This document shows, one piece after another, positions 13,152-20,458 of a stretch of DNA of 23,395 bases (position 1 is its first letter; each line of letters opens with the position of its first letter). The notes beneath the pieces were generated by a model. It was not told the origin of the DNA and ran no database searches. It saw only the letters and a list, made by a program, of their open reading frames with translations. Both the position numbers and the translations under genes were made by a program. This DNA is from a virus, in the IMG/VR virus record IMGVR_UViG_3300045950_000106, positions 1-23,395 of that record, one strand, 5' to 3'.

Positions 13152-13634
13152 GTGGGTGGCTTAAGCGCGAAACGGCGGGCTTTTCTTGAAGCCTACCTCA
13201 GTTGCTGGAATGCAACTGAGGCAGCTCGCCGTACCGGCTATAAGCATCCACATGTCCAGGGGCCGCGGTTGTTAGCAAATGTTAGAGTTCAGGTTGCCAT
13301 CCAGGCCCGCCTGACCGAGATCAAGATGAACGCTGACGAGGTGCTGGTCAGGTTGGCGCAGCAGGCCCGGTCCGAATATTCGGCCTATATCCGCGACGGC
13401 GGCACGATTGATCTGGCGAGGCTGCTTGCTGACGGCAAGGGGCACTTGGTCAAGGGCGCAAAATGGGACAGAAGCGGCAAGCTGGTCGTTGAGTTCTACG
13501 ATGGGCAGCATGCTCTGGAGTTATTGGGCAAGCATCTCGGGCTGTTCAAAGACGGGGTACAGGTGGACATAAGCGATGCTCTGGCAGGCATCCTGGCAAG
13601 ACTCGCTGGCCAAAGCAGTAGAACAGACGACTGA
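13152..13634 (+). CDS. terS: Terminase small subunit
   Basis: The 160-residue protein starts at GTG 13152 by my choice; an upstream TTG at 13137 lies in the terminator T-tract and is unlikely. The N-terminal LSAKRRAFLEAYLSCWNATE and AARRTGYKHPHVQGPRLLAN is the helix-turn-helix of terminase small subunits, which recognises packaging sites and forms a ring that loads DNA for the large subunit. The middle is helical (NADEVLVRLAQQARSE) and the C-terminus (LGKHLGLFKDGVQVDISDAL) is the usual oligomerisation and contact region. It overlaps the large-subunit gene by 59 nt in another frame. Confidence 0.88.
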   Translation: MGGLSAKRRAFLEAYLSCWNATEAARRTGYKHPHVQGPRLLANVRVQVAIQARLTEIKMNADEVLVRLAQQARSEYSAYIRDGGTIDLARLLADGKGHLVKGAKWDRSGKLVVEFYDGQHALELLGKHLGLFKDGVQVDISDALAGILARLAGQSSRTDD

Positions 13635-14865
13635 CGCGGTGGCTTTCGCCCGCGCCTGGCTGCAGTGGGAACCACACGACGGGCAGCAGCGGTGGCTCCT
13701 GGCGCCGGAGCGCAATACGGCTGTGCTGGTGACGGGTCGCCGTTGGGGCAAGAGCGAAGTCGCAGCAATGCAGTCGCTGTATTATGCGGTCTTTCGTTCG
13801 AAGACGCGACAGGGTATCGTAAGCGTGACTCTTGACCAGGCACGTCTCAGCTTCGATGTGGCGCTGATGATGGTGCAACAGCAGCCGTTGCTGGCGGCGC
13901 TGATTGACAAGGTGCGAGATACGCCGTTTCCGCTGCTGCGCTTCAAGACCGGCAGTGAGATCACAGTGCGCACGGCAGCACGTGAGGGCATCTACCTGCG
14001 CGGGCACAAGTTCCACCGCTGTATTGTGGATGAGGCCGACTATCTGTCTGAGAAGTTGATCGACGAAGTTGTGCGCATGGCGCTTGCCGATGTCGGTGGG
14101 CAGCTCGTGCTGATCTCGACGCCCAGGGCGAGGCGGGGGCTGGTGTACCGTGAGCTGCAGCGGGGGCTGGGCGGTAATGACGGTGTCTATGCTCAGCAGG
14201 GCAGTACGTTCGAGAACCCGAACGTCGATCACAAGTATATCGAGGGGTTGCGTGACCGGATGACGGCGACAGCCTGGCAGCGTGAGGTCGAGGGCATCTA
14301 CACCGATGACGACGCTGCAGTGTTTGGCTGGCAGCATATCCAAGCCGCTTACGAAGCGGCAGATTGGACGCTGCCGTTGACGCCGGACCCCAAGTGGCGT
14401 TACGTCTGCGGGGCCGACTTGGCCCAGGCCGAGGACTGGACGGTGATCTACGTTCTGGATGCAACGCAAAAGCCGTATCGCCTTGTCTACTCCGAGCGTT
14501 TCCAACGGCAACCCTGGCCGTTCGTCAGCAGTCGTATCCGCGAGGTGCATCAGCGCTACAATTGCCATCAGACGCTGATTGACGCCACAGGCGTGGGCGC
14601 AGCAGTGCTGGACGAAGTGCGGGACGTTGCTCAAGGTTACGTCTTCACTGGGCGCAGTAAGGTGGACCTGTTGGTGAACCTCCAGGTGGCACTGGAAAAG
14701 CGCGAGGTGCTGTTCCCGTTTGTGCGTGAGCTTGTGGATGAACTACAGAACTATGCCTGGGATGACAAGGCGCTGACTACTGACTGCGTTATGGCTCTGG
14801 CTCTCGTCTGCTGGGCGGCGGGCCCCCGTTCGGGCGTCGAGTACGCGCCGAGCTTGTGGAACTGA
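13576..14865 (+). CDS. terL: Terminase large subunit (packaging ATPase-nuclease)
   Basis: The 429-residue protein has both motor and nuclease parts. Walker A is TGRRWGKSE (about 53-61), Walker B CIVDEAD (149-155) and the coupling motif LISTPRAR (about 179-186). The RNase H-like nuclease has acidic residues D281 (CGADLAQAEDWTV), D336 (LIDATGVG) and D403 (LTTDCVMALAL). It translocates DNA into the prohead at the portal and cuts it. The long overlap with the small-subunit gene is notable. In-frame starts further down are rejected because the N-terminal adenine-binding region (AWLQWEPHDGQQRWLLAP) would be lost. Confidence 0.95.
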   Translation: MLWQASWQDSLAKAVEQTTDAVAFARAWLQWEPHDGQQRWLLAPERNTAVLVTGRRWGKSEVAAMQSLYYAVFRSKTRQGIVSVTLDQARLSFDVALMMVQQQPLLAALIDKVRDTPFPLLRFKTGSEITVRTAAREGIYLRGHKFHRCIVDEADYLSEKLIDEVVRMALADVGGQLVLISTPRARRGLVYRELQRGLGGNDGVYAQQGSTFENPNVDHKYIEGLRDRMTATAWQREVEGIYTDDDAAVFGWQHIQAAYEAADWTLPLTPDPKWRYVCGADLAQAEDWTVIYVLDATQKPYRLVYSERFQRQPWPFVSSRIREVHQRYNCHQTLIDATGVGAAVLDEVRDVAQGYVFTGRSKVDLLVNLQVALEKREVLFPFVRELVDELQNYAWDDKALTTDCVMALALVCWAAGPRSGVEYAPSLWN

Positions 14866-14873
14866 GGAGGCTC

Positions 14874-16199
14874 ATGGTGACTTGGCTACGACAGGGCAAT
14901 ATCATCGAGGACCAGGTCGCCTCGGCGCTGGCTATGGAGGAGAATGAGCGAGCGCTGCGCTTCAAGCGTGCCTGGGAGTGCTATTACGGTCAGTTTGCCA
15001 GGCCACTAAAGGTGCGCAAAGGCCAGCCCGACGACAATGTGATCGTGAACCTGGCGCGGGTGATCGTGGACAAGGGGGTGTCTTTCCTCTTCGGCCAGGA
15101 ACTCGTTTTCGATCTGAACGAGGGTAAGCAGACGCCCGCCGAGGAGTGGCTAGATGGTTGCTGGCAGGCCAACCGGAGGATGACGCTGCTGCAAAAGCTG
15201 GCTCTCAACGGCAGTATCTGTGGGCAGCCCTTCGTCAAGATTGTCCCCGGTCAGCCTTATCCGCGACTCGTCATCCTGGACCCTGCGACGGTGACCGTGC
15301 GCTGGGAGCCCGACGACATCGAGGCTGTGGTCAGCTACCGCATCCAGTACCCGGCGGTGGACCCGCAGACCGGTAAGCCCATTGTGATCCGACAGCTTGT
15401 CGAGCAGGACGGGCAGGTCTGGCACATCACCGACCAGGTGAGTCGCGATGGGGGCATCTGGCAGACGACAGCTGAGGCTGCTTGGCCACACCCCTGGCCG
15501 CCGATTGTCGACTGCCAGAATCTGCCAGCGCCTAACGAGTACTGGGGCATCAGCGATCTGGAAGATGATGTTCTCGGCCTGAACGGCTCGCTCAACTTTG
15601 TGCTCTCGAACCTGGCGCGCATTATCCGCCACCACGCGCACCCGAAAACGTGGGGCAGAGGGTTTACAGCGCAGCAGCTCAGCATTGCGGTTGATGAGAC
15701 GATTGTGCTGCCGGCACCGGAGGCTGAGCTGCACAATCTGGAGATGTTGAGCGACTTGAGCAGCTCGATAGAGCTGTACAAGCGGCTGAAAGAGGCGCTG
15801 CACGAGATCTCGCGCGTCCCAGAGGTGGCCACCGGCAAACTGGAGAGCACCGGCCAGCTTTCGGGCGTGGCACTGGCCATCCTGTATCAGCCGCTATTAG
15901 AGAAGACCGAGACCAAGCGGCGCACGTATGGCGATTTGCTCGTCGAGCTGAACCGGCGGTTGCTGGCTCTGGGCGGTTTTGGCGAGGATAACCGCGCGGT
16001 GCTGCACTGGCCGGAGATGTTGCCGCGCGATCCGCTGCAGGAGCGGCAGGCGGCGGTGCTGGATCAACAGCTTGGCGCTTCACAAGACACACTGCTGGGC
16101 AAGCTGGGCTACGACCCGGATTTGGAGAGGGAGAAGCGGGAGGTCAGGAGTGCAGAGCTTGGCGACCAGGTGCTCGGCGCCTTCGACCGTGGCGAATAG
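14874..16199 (+). CDS. Portal protein, SPP1 gp6 type
   Basis: I chose ATG 14874 because GAGGAGG lies about 5 nt upstream; the in-frame GTG at 14856 has no such site. The 441-residue protein has the N-terminal YYGQFARPLKV, NVIVNLARVIVDKGVSFLFG typical of SPP1-type portals, a central stem/wing region (PNEYWGISDLEDDVLGLNGS) and the clip-to-crown helices (EISRVPEVATGKLESTGQLS, SGVALAILYQPLLEKTETKR). It forms the dodecameric DNA channel at the capsid vertex and follows the terminase gene by 8 bp, the usual order. Confidence 0.92.
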   Translation: MVTWLRQGNIIEDQVASALAMEENERALRFKRAWECYYGQFARPLKVRKGQPDDNVIVNLARVIVDKGVSFLFGQELVFDLNEGKQTPAEEWLDGCWQANRRMTLLQKLALNGSICGQPFVKIVPGQPYPRLVILDPATVTVRWEPDDIEAVVSYRIQYPAVDPQTGKPIVIRQLVEQDGQVWHITDQVSRDGGIWQTTAEAAWPHPWPPIVDCQNLPAPNEYWGISDLEDDVLGLNGSLNFVLSNLARIIRHHAHPKTWGRGFTAQQLSIAVDETIVLPAPEAELHNLEMLSDLSSSIELYKRLKEALHEISRVPEVATGKLESTGQLSGVALAILYQPLLEKTETKRRTYGDLLVELNRRLLALGGFGEDNRAVLHWPEMLPRDPLQERQAAVLDQQLGASQDTLLGKLGYDPDLEREKREVRSAELGDQVLGAFDRGE

Positions 16200-16353
16200 T
16201 CCTGCCGTCGCCTGGCTGCTGCACTTGCTGGAAGAGCACGGCCCCGGCGAGTATATCGTGCAGGTGAAAGCAGATGGGCGCATGATCGTGAAGCGCCCGC
16301 GGCCGCCATTGCGTTTCGAGTGGGAGCCACCTTGCCATGCCGGAGCCCGGTGA
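16189..16353 (+). CDS. Small protein between portal and MuF genes (54 aa)
   Basis: GTG 16189 overlaps the portal stop and the frame ends at TGA 16351-16353, 17 nt into the next gene. The product (LLHLLEEHGPGEYIVQVKAD, then GRMIVKRPRPPLRFEW) starts with an amphipathic helix followed by a small beta hairpin and a Pro-rich basic end. Neither other frame encodes anything across this 137-bp gap, which supports the call. The ribosome-binding site is weak, so expression is probably coupled to the portal gene. No family recognised. Confidence 0.6.
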   Translation: MANSPAVAWLLHLLEEHGPGEYIVQVKADGRMIVKRPRPPLRFEWEPPCHAGAR

Positions 16354-17815
16354 CATCTATGCAGTTGCGGAGCGCTTCCGGCGTGAGCTGTTGCGGTGCG
16401 AGCGGGCCACAACCTCGGAGATGGTACGCGCCTATAGCGAGAGCTGGAAGCGTATCAAGGTGCAGATTGACAAACTGACCCACCGATGGTGGGAAGCGGT
16501 GCAGGCCGGCGAGAAGCCTGCGGCGTCGTGGCCTTTCGAGTTTGAGCGGCTGCAGATGCTGCAGCGGCAGGTCGAGGCTGAGATTGGCCGGTTTGCCCGC
16601 TTTGCCGAGACACGGATCGCGGCGGAGCAGTGGGAAGCAGTGCGGGCGGCTGCGCGCTATGCCGAGCAGATGGTCGATGCGGCTATGCCGCCTGGCCTGG
16701 CTTACCGATGGGACCGGCTGCCGGTGGAGGCTGTCGAGGACCTGGCGGGTTTTACCCAGTCTGGCTCACCACTGCGCACTCTGCTTGATAGGCTGGGGCC
16801 GGCGGCGAGCGAGAGCATTCGGAAGGCGCTGATTTCGGGTCTGGCTCTAGGCAAAAACCCCCGCGAGATCGCGCGCCAGGCGCGGGCGGCACTGGGTGGC
16901 AACCTGGTGCGGGCACTGACGATCAGCCGCACGGAGACACTGCGAGCGTGCCGCGAGGCCACGCGACGCAACTATCAGGCAAATAACGATGTGGTCAAGG
17001 GGTGGGTGTGGCATGCGGCGTGTGACCCGAGGACCTGCGTTATGTGCTACGCGATGCACGGCACAAAGCACAGCCTGGAGGAGGTCCTGGATGATCATCC
17101 CAACGGCCGCTGTGCCATGTTGCCCGAGACCAAAAGCTGGGACGAGCTGGGCTTTGAGGGGGTGCAGGAGACACGAGCCGGGGTGGAGACGGGCGAGTTG
17201 CTGTTCGCCAAGCTCACGGAGGAGCAGCAGCGGCAGGTGCTGGGCAACGCGGGATACGAGGCGTACAAAGCGGGCGCGGTGAAGCTGTCGGACTTTGTGG
17301 GCCGGAAACAGAGCAGCTCCTGGGGCACAACGCGGTACGCGAGGAGTCTAAGGGAGATACTGGGGGCGAGTGAGGCGAGGAAGTGGCAAGAGGCGGCTGC
17401 CCAGGCGCACCGTGAAGCATTGCGGGGTGTGCCCAAGACACCGCTGAAGACACCGAATCCTAGACATAGGCTAGAGAAAGTGCTACCACGTTCGCCAGCC
17501 AAGCCCACCAATACTGTTGTGGAATCGTGGGATGTGGTACAACAGGATATTGCAGCGATCAATCGGGGTGAGGGAGAACGTCAGGGCAACTGCTGGGCTA
17601 TCAATGGGCGAACGTATGGCGTGGAGAAGGGTGGGCGCTGTTATCCGATTTCCGGGCCAGGGTTCCACGTGCTGGACCGCGTTGCCTACAAGGCACTTGG
17701 GATGTATAATAAGTATGGGCTGACGAGTGAGGCTGAGAGAATGCTTGACCGTTGGGATTGCCCGCAGGAGGCGCGACGCGTTGCACGTGCTGCGTATGAG
17801 GCGGTGAAGGGATGA
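16337..17815 (+). CDS. MuF-type minor head protein with distinct C-terminal (toxin-like?) domain
   Basis: Residues about 160-262 are the phage Mu F / SPP1 gp7 domain: SGLALGKNPREIARQARAAL, ISRTETLRACREATRRNY, then CDPRTCVMCYAMHG and DDHPNGRC, a Cys/His site. This protein is injected or packaged as a minor head component. A spacer (about 285-345) typical of this family follows, then a Pro/Lys/Arg linker (about 364-392). The last domain (about 395-492: INRGEGERQGNCWAINGRTY, GGRCYPISGPGFHVLDRVAY, YNKYGLTSEAERML) is separate. Known MuF proteins of temperate phages carry variable C-terminal toxins; I do not recognise this one. The DNA for it is about 54% GC (163/300 over 17461-17760), against 46/60 at 16861-16920. 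A small acidic protein gene overlaps its stop. Confidence 0.88.
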   Translation: MPEPGDIYAVAERFRRELLRCERATTSEMVRAYSESWKRIKVQIDKLTHRWWEAVQAGEKPAASWPFEFERLQMLQRQVEAEIGRFARFAETRIAAEQWEAVRAAARYAEQMVDAAMPPGLAYRWDRLPVEAVEDLAGFTQSGSPLRTLLDRLGPAASESIRKALISGLALGKNPREIARQARAALGGNLVRALTISRTETLRACREATRRNYQANNDVVKGWVWHAACDPRTCVMCYAMHGTKHSLEEVLDDHPNGRCAMLPETKSWDELGFEGVQETRAGVETGELLFAKLTEEQQRQVLGNAGYEAYKAGAVKLSDFVGRKQSSSWGTTRYARSLREILGASEARKWQEAAAQAHREALRGVPKTPLKTPNPRHRLEKVLPRSPAKPTNTVVESWDVVQQDIAAINRGEGERQGNCWAINGRTYGVEKGGRCYPISGPGFHVLDRVAYKALGMYNKYGLTSEAERMLDRWDCPQEARRVARAAYEAVKG

Positions 17816-18246
17816 TGTGGGAAGAGCTCTATCTAGGCCGGCTGGCTGGCATTGACGAAATCCAGATAGCGCTGGGCAAGGCGTTGGGCATTGCCCCGGG
17901 TACAATCAGGGTGGTGGATGATCTTGCGGAGGCGCCACTGCCGCATGATCCCGCAACGCGCTTGCTGGTGGAGCGATACGTCTATCCCGGTGAGTTTCCA
18001 ATGCGACTCTCCTGCAATGTGTTTGACGTGCCGGCTGTCGATGCATTGACGGTAGTACGCAAGGTATGCACTGCGCTGCAAACAACGTGCCTGATTGGCG
18101 ATGACTCGCCGGATGACTCGGTTTGGTTGCGCGTGGCGCTCGACGGCACCGTCGAGCGCGTACTGGTGGACGATGAGGCGCTCGAGCGAGATGAATTGAG
18201 GGTAGCTCAGGTGCTCGATGTTGAGCGCGCCAGGACGGCTGCCTGA
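17812..18246 (+). CDS. Small acidic protein after MuF, candidate immunity protein
   Basis: ATG 17812 overlaps the MuF stop as ATGATG (4-nt overlap). The 144-residue protein has 26 Asp/Glu against 14 Lys/Arg and contains no signal or membrane segment (for example VYPGEFPMRLSCNVF, GDDSPDDSVWLRVALDGTVE). It sits between the MuF and scaffold genes, where many phages have nothing or a small head protein. Being directly coupled to a MuF with a toxin-like tail, it is a good candidate for a cognate immunity protein; phage immunity proteins are often small and acidic. A structural role is the alternative. I recognise no family. It is the last gene before a 267-bp non-coding stretch. Confidence 0.6.
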   Translation: MMWEELYLGRLAGIDEIQIALGKALGIAPGTIRVVDDLAEAPLPHDPATRLLVERYVYPGEFPMRLSCNVFDVPAVDALTVVRKVCTALQTTCLIGDDSPDDSVWLRVALDGTVERVLVDDEALERDELRVAQVLDVERARTAA

Positions 18247-18254
18247 AGGGGCAA

Positions 18255-18273
18255 GGGCGGGGTCTCCCCGCCC
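18255..18273 (+). terminator. GC-rich 8-bp hairpin after the acidic-protein gene
   Basis: GGGCGGGG (18255-18262) and CCCCGCCC (18266-18273) form a perfect stem with a 3-nt TCT loop, 9 bp after the stop. No T-run follows. It resembles the GGCGGG-gagat-CCCGCC palindrome at 18396-18412, and both resemble a dispersed host-type repeat, so it may be a repeat unit as well as an mRNA-end hairpin. Confidence 0.45.
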
Positions 18274-18279
18274 CTGCGC

Positions 18280-18308
18280 TTGACCACATTTCCAAGTTGT
18301 TGTAGAAT
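18280..18308 (+). promoter_or_regulatory. Strong sigma70-type promoter before the scaffold and coat genes
   Basis: TTGACC (18280-18285) and TAGAAT (18303-18308) each match the consensus at 5/6, with an exact 17-bp spacer. The spacer and downstream sequence are AT-richer than the surroundings. Transcription would start near 18315 and run into the terminator hairpin at 18347-18386 about 75 nt later, before the scaffold gene at 18514. Confidence 0.65.
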
Positions 18309-18346
18309 ACAGCCAACAGAATAACCAACCCCAGAGCGTGTAGCAG

Positions 18347-18390
18347 AGGGGCATTTGTCGGAGAAATCCGGCGGGTGCCCCTTTTTGTTT
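18347..18390 (+). terminator. Intrinsic terminator in the leader of the scaffold/coat operon
   Basis: AGGGGCA (18347-18353) pairs with TGCCCCT (18376-18382), followed by TTTTT to 18386, G and TTT. Inside the loop a second small stem CGGA/TCCG (18359-18362, 18367-18370) closes a GAAA tetraloop, so the hairpin is a compact stacked structure. It ends in the same CTTTTTGTTT as the terminator before the terminase genes. Confidence 0.75.
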
Positions 18391-18470
18391 TCTCAGGCGG
18401 GGAGATCCCGCCCCTACTTGGGCGAGGGAGAGGCCCCTCACCCCAACCCTCTCCCCCTGGGAGAGGGGGA
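18391..18470 (+). repeat. Host-type interspersed palindromic repeats in the non-coding gap
   Basis: Two palindromes lie side by side: GGCGGG/CCCGCC (18396-18401, 18407-18412) and CCCTCTCCC/GGGAGAGGG (18447-18455, 18459-18467). The second is within CCCCTCACCCCAACCCTCTC (18434-18453). Both resemble short sequences dispersed in intergenic DNA of many environmental bacterial chromosomes, whose mistranslation (PHPNPLPLGEG) is a well-known annotation artefact. With the hairpin at 18255 and the promoter and terminator they fill the gap from 18247 to 18513, which has no credible ORF. Confidence 0.7.
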
Positions 18471-18513
18471 TGTTTACACCACGGCGGCGGTAACAGCCGG
18501 GAGGATGTTCACA

Positions 18514-19119
18514 ATGGCAGATCAGAACCCACAACAGACGAACCAGGCCAACGGGGCACAGGCCCCGGACCCCACCGCTCAGCAGGGCGGGAAAACGTTC
18601 ACGCAAGAGCAGCTCGACGTCATCATCGCGGACCGGCTGCAGCGCGAGCGGGGCAAGTATGCGGACTATGAGGAGCTGAAGAAGGCCAAGACCGAGCTGG
18701 ATACGCTCAAGCAGGGCCAGCTCAGCGAGGCCCAGAAGCTCCAGCAGCGGGCTGAGACGGCTGAGGCGGAAGCCAAGACGGCCAGGGAGCAGATCAGGGC
18801 GGCCAATCTACGCATGGCCATTGAGCGGGAGGCGCGCAAGTTGGCCATCGTGGACGAAGATGCCGCTTTCCGGCTGCTCGATCTGGCGGCCGTGCAGTAC
18901 GACGCGGCCAGCACGCCCACCAATATCGAGCCCCTGCTGCGTGCCCTGGTGGCCAAGCGCCCCTACTTGGTGGGCCAGGCAGGCGGCAACAGTGGCTCGC
19001 TGACGAACCCGGCGCGTGGCGGCAACGCCAAGCTGACGCTGGACGACATTCGCAAGATGGGCCCCGAGGAGATCAACCGTCGCTGGGACGAAGTGCAGCG
19101 GGTGATGGCGGGGCAGTAA
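18514..19119 (+). CDS. Scaffolding protein (capsid assembly)
   Basis: I chose ATG 18514 (MADQNPQQTN) because GGGAGG lies about 9 nt upstream. In-frame starts further up read through the repeat and terminator and are artefacts. The 201-residue protein has a Gln/Asn-rich N-terminus, the scaffold signature FTQEQLDVIIADRLQRERGK (about 29-48), a long coiled coil (about 50-110) and a C-terminal helix (LTLDDIRKMGPEEINRRWDE) of the type that docks on the coat protein. This matches DUF4355/GP20-like scaffolds, which shape the prohead and are then removed. It directly precedes the coat gene. Confidence 0.85.
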   Translation: MADQNPQQTNQANGAQAPDPTAQQGGKTFTQEQLDVIIADRLQRERGKYADYEELKKAKTELDTLKQGQLSEAQKLQQRAETAEAEAKTAREQIRAANLRMAIEREARKLAIVDEDAAFRLLDLAAVQYDAASTPTNIEPLLRALVAKRPYLVGQAGGNSGSLTNPARGGNAKLTLDDIRKMGPEEINRRWDEVQRVMAGQ

Positions 19120-19145
19120 AGCCGTGGATAGACAAGGAGTAGGAC

Positions 19146-19994
19146 ATGGCACTGGAGAACTTTATTCCAACTATCTGGAGCGCGCGGCTCCTGGAGAACC
19201 TGCAAAAGGCGCTGGTCTATGGCCAGGCCGGGATCGTCAACCGCGACTATGAGGGCGAGATCCGCGATGTGGGCGACACGGTGCGGATCAATGCTATTGG
19301 CGCGGTGACGGTGTCTGACTATACCAAGAATACGGATATCAATGCGCCGGAGACGCTGCAGGATGCGAGTTTGCTGCTGCGTATCGAGAAAGCGAAGTAT
19401 TTCAACTTTGCCGTAGACGACGTGGATCGTGTGCAGCAGAAGCCGAAGGTGATGGACGCTGCAATGCGCGAGTCGGCTTATGCCCTTCGGGATGTGGCCG
19501 ACCAGTATATTGCCGCGCAGATGGTGGCCGGGGCCGGCGTCAAGTGGGGTACGGACGCCAGCCCGAAGGTGCTCGACACGGCGGTCAAGGCGTACGAGCT
19601 GCTGGTCGATGTCGGCATCGAGTTAGACAAGGTGAATGTGCCGCGGGCCGGGCGGTGGGCGGTGGTGCCGCCCTGGGTTTACGGTCTCTTCCTTAAGGAT
19701 GACCGCTTTGTCAAGGCGGGCACGACCCGGAGCGACCAGGTGCTTGCTAATGGCGAGATGGGCCAGGCGGCCGGGTTCACGATCTTGGAGTCCAACAACG
19801 TGCCGGTCTCCAGCAACAAGTACCGGGTGTTGGCCGGTGTACCGCAGGCGTGCTCATATGCCGAGCAAGTCCTCAAGGTCGAGGCGTATCGGCCGGAGCG
19901 GCGCTTTGCCGATGCCGTGAAGGGCCTGCATGTGTATGGCGCAAAGGTTGTGCGCTCGCAAGCGCTGTGCCTGGCGATCTGTAGCGTGAGTTAA
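19146..19994 (+). CDS. Major capsid (coat) protein, P22 coat/HK97-fold type
   Basis: The 282-residue protein starts MALENFIPTIWSARLLENLQ, continues with VNRDYEGEIRDVGDTVRI and YTKNTDI, then has FNFAVDDVDRVQQKPKVMDA and ALRDVADQYIA and the P-domain-like GRWAVVPPWVYGLFLKDDRF. These blocks are typical of P22-coat-like capsid proteins in siphoviruses. AAGGAG lies about 7 nt upstream. It forms the icosahedral shell around the scaffold encoded just before it. No protease gene or pro-domain is visible, in line with scaffold-dependent assembly without a maturation protease. Confidence 0.88.
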   Translation: MALENFIPTIWSARLLENLQKALVYGQAGIVNRDYEGEIRDVGDTVRINAIGAVTVSDYTKNTDINAPETLQDASLLLRIEKAKYFNFAVDDVDRVQQKPKVMDAAMRESAYALRDVADQYIAAQMVAGAGVKWGTDASPKVLDTAVKAYELLVDVGIELDKVNVPRAGRWAVVPPWVYGLFLKDDRFVKAGTTRSDQVLANGEMGQAAGFTILESNNVPVSSNKYRVLAGVPQACSYAEQVLKVEAYRPERRFADAVKGLHVYGAKVVRSQALCLAICSVS

Positions 19995-20014
19995 GCTAGT
20001 GAGGGGGGTGCTCG

Positions 20015-20380
20015 ATGGCTCGTGATGCTGTGACTATCGTTGGCCTAGCCGTGGATGGCGGGACGGCCCCAGGGGCTGGCACGACCATCAACGTGGCCAA
20101 TGGCGCCCTGCTGGCTGCTGGCGGCAACACGCAGCGGCTTGCGATCCACGTGAAGAACACAGCTGTGGCCGACAAGAACGTTACTATCAAAGCGGGTGCC
20201 AACCCGCCCGCCCTTGCCCAGGGAGTCGGTGACCTGGTCGTGAGCGTGCCTGCCAGTACTGGCGAGCGCCTCATCGTCGTCGAGTCGGCCAGGTTCGCCC
20301 AGATCAACGGTGACATCCACGTTGACTTTGAGACGGGCATGACCGGCACCATACTGGCATACCGACTGCCGAAGGTGTAG
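20015..20380 (+). CDS. Head decoration-like protein
   Basis: The 121-residue beta-rich protein (MARDAVTIVGLAVDGGTAPG, LAIHVKNTAVADKNVTIKAG, GLVVSV-type strands, VDFETGMTGTILAYRLPKV) resembles small capsid decoration or cement-like proteins that follow the coat gene in many phages. It has no Cys and is rich in Gly, Ala, Thr and Val, as expected of an immunoglobulin-like or beta-tulip fold. GAGGGGGG is about 8-11 nt upstream. The function is inferred from position and composition. Confidence 0.65.
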   Translation: MARDAVTIVGLAVDGGTAPGAGTTINVANGALLAAGGNTQRLAIHVKNTAVADKNVTIKAGANPPALAQGVGDLVVSVPASTGERLIVVESARFAQINGDIHVDFETGMTGTILAYRLPKV

Positions 20381-20390
20381 CTGGGAAGTG

Positions 20391-20433
20391 GGCTGGCCGG
20401 CAGAGTTCCTTCTCAGGTGCTCGCCGGCCAGCC
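20391..20433 (+). terminator. 11-bp perfect hairpin between decoration and connector genes
   Basis: GGCTGGCCGGC (20391-20401) and GCCGGCCAGCC (20423-20433) form a perfect stem with a 21-nt loop. It lies 10 bp after the decoration gene and 25 bp before the next start. There is no T-run, so it may lower read-through or protect the highly expressed coat/decoration mRNA. Confidence 0.5.
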
Positions 20434-20458
20434 GCACGCCAGGCCAGGAGGATAGGGT

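Noticed and set aside
13576-13634. Fusion of terminase subunits by frameshift
   Set aside because: The two genes only overlap by 59 nt in different frames; both have own starts and complete domains.
13546-14634. A 362-codon minus-strand frame
   Set aside because: It is the shadow of the terminase large subunit, whose motifs are unambiguous.
18355-18513. N-terminal extension of the scaffold gene
   Set aside because: The extra codons read through a terminator and host-type repeats (PHPNPLPLGEG artefact). The ATG at 18514 has a proper ribosome-binding site.
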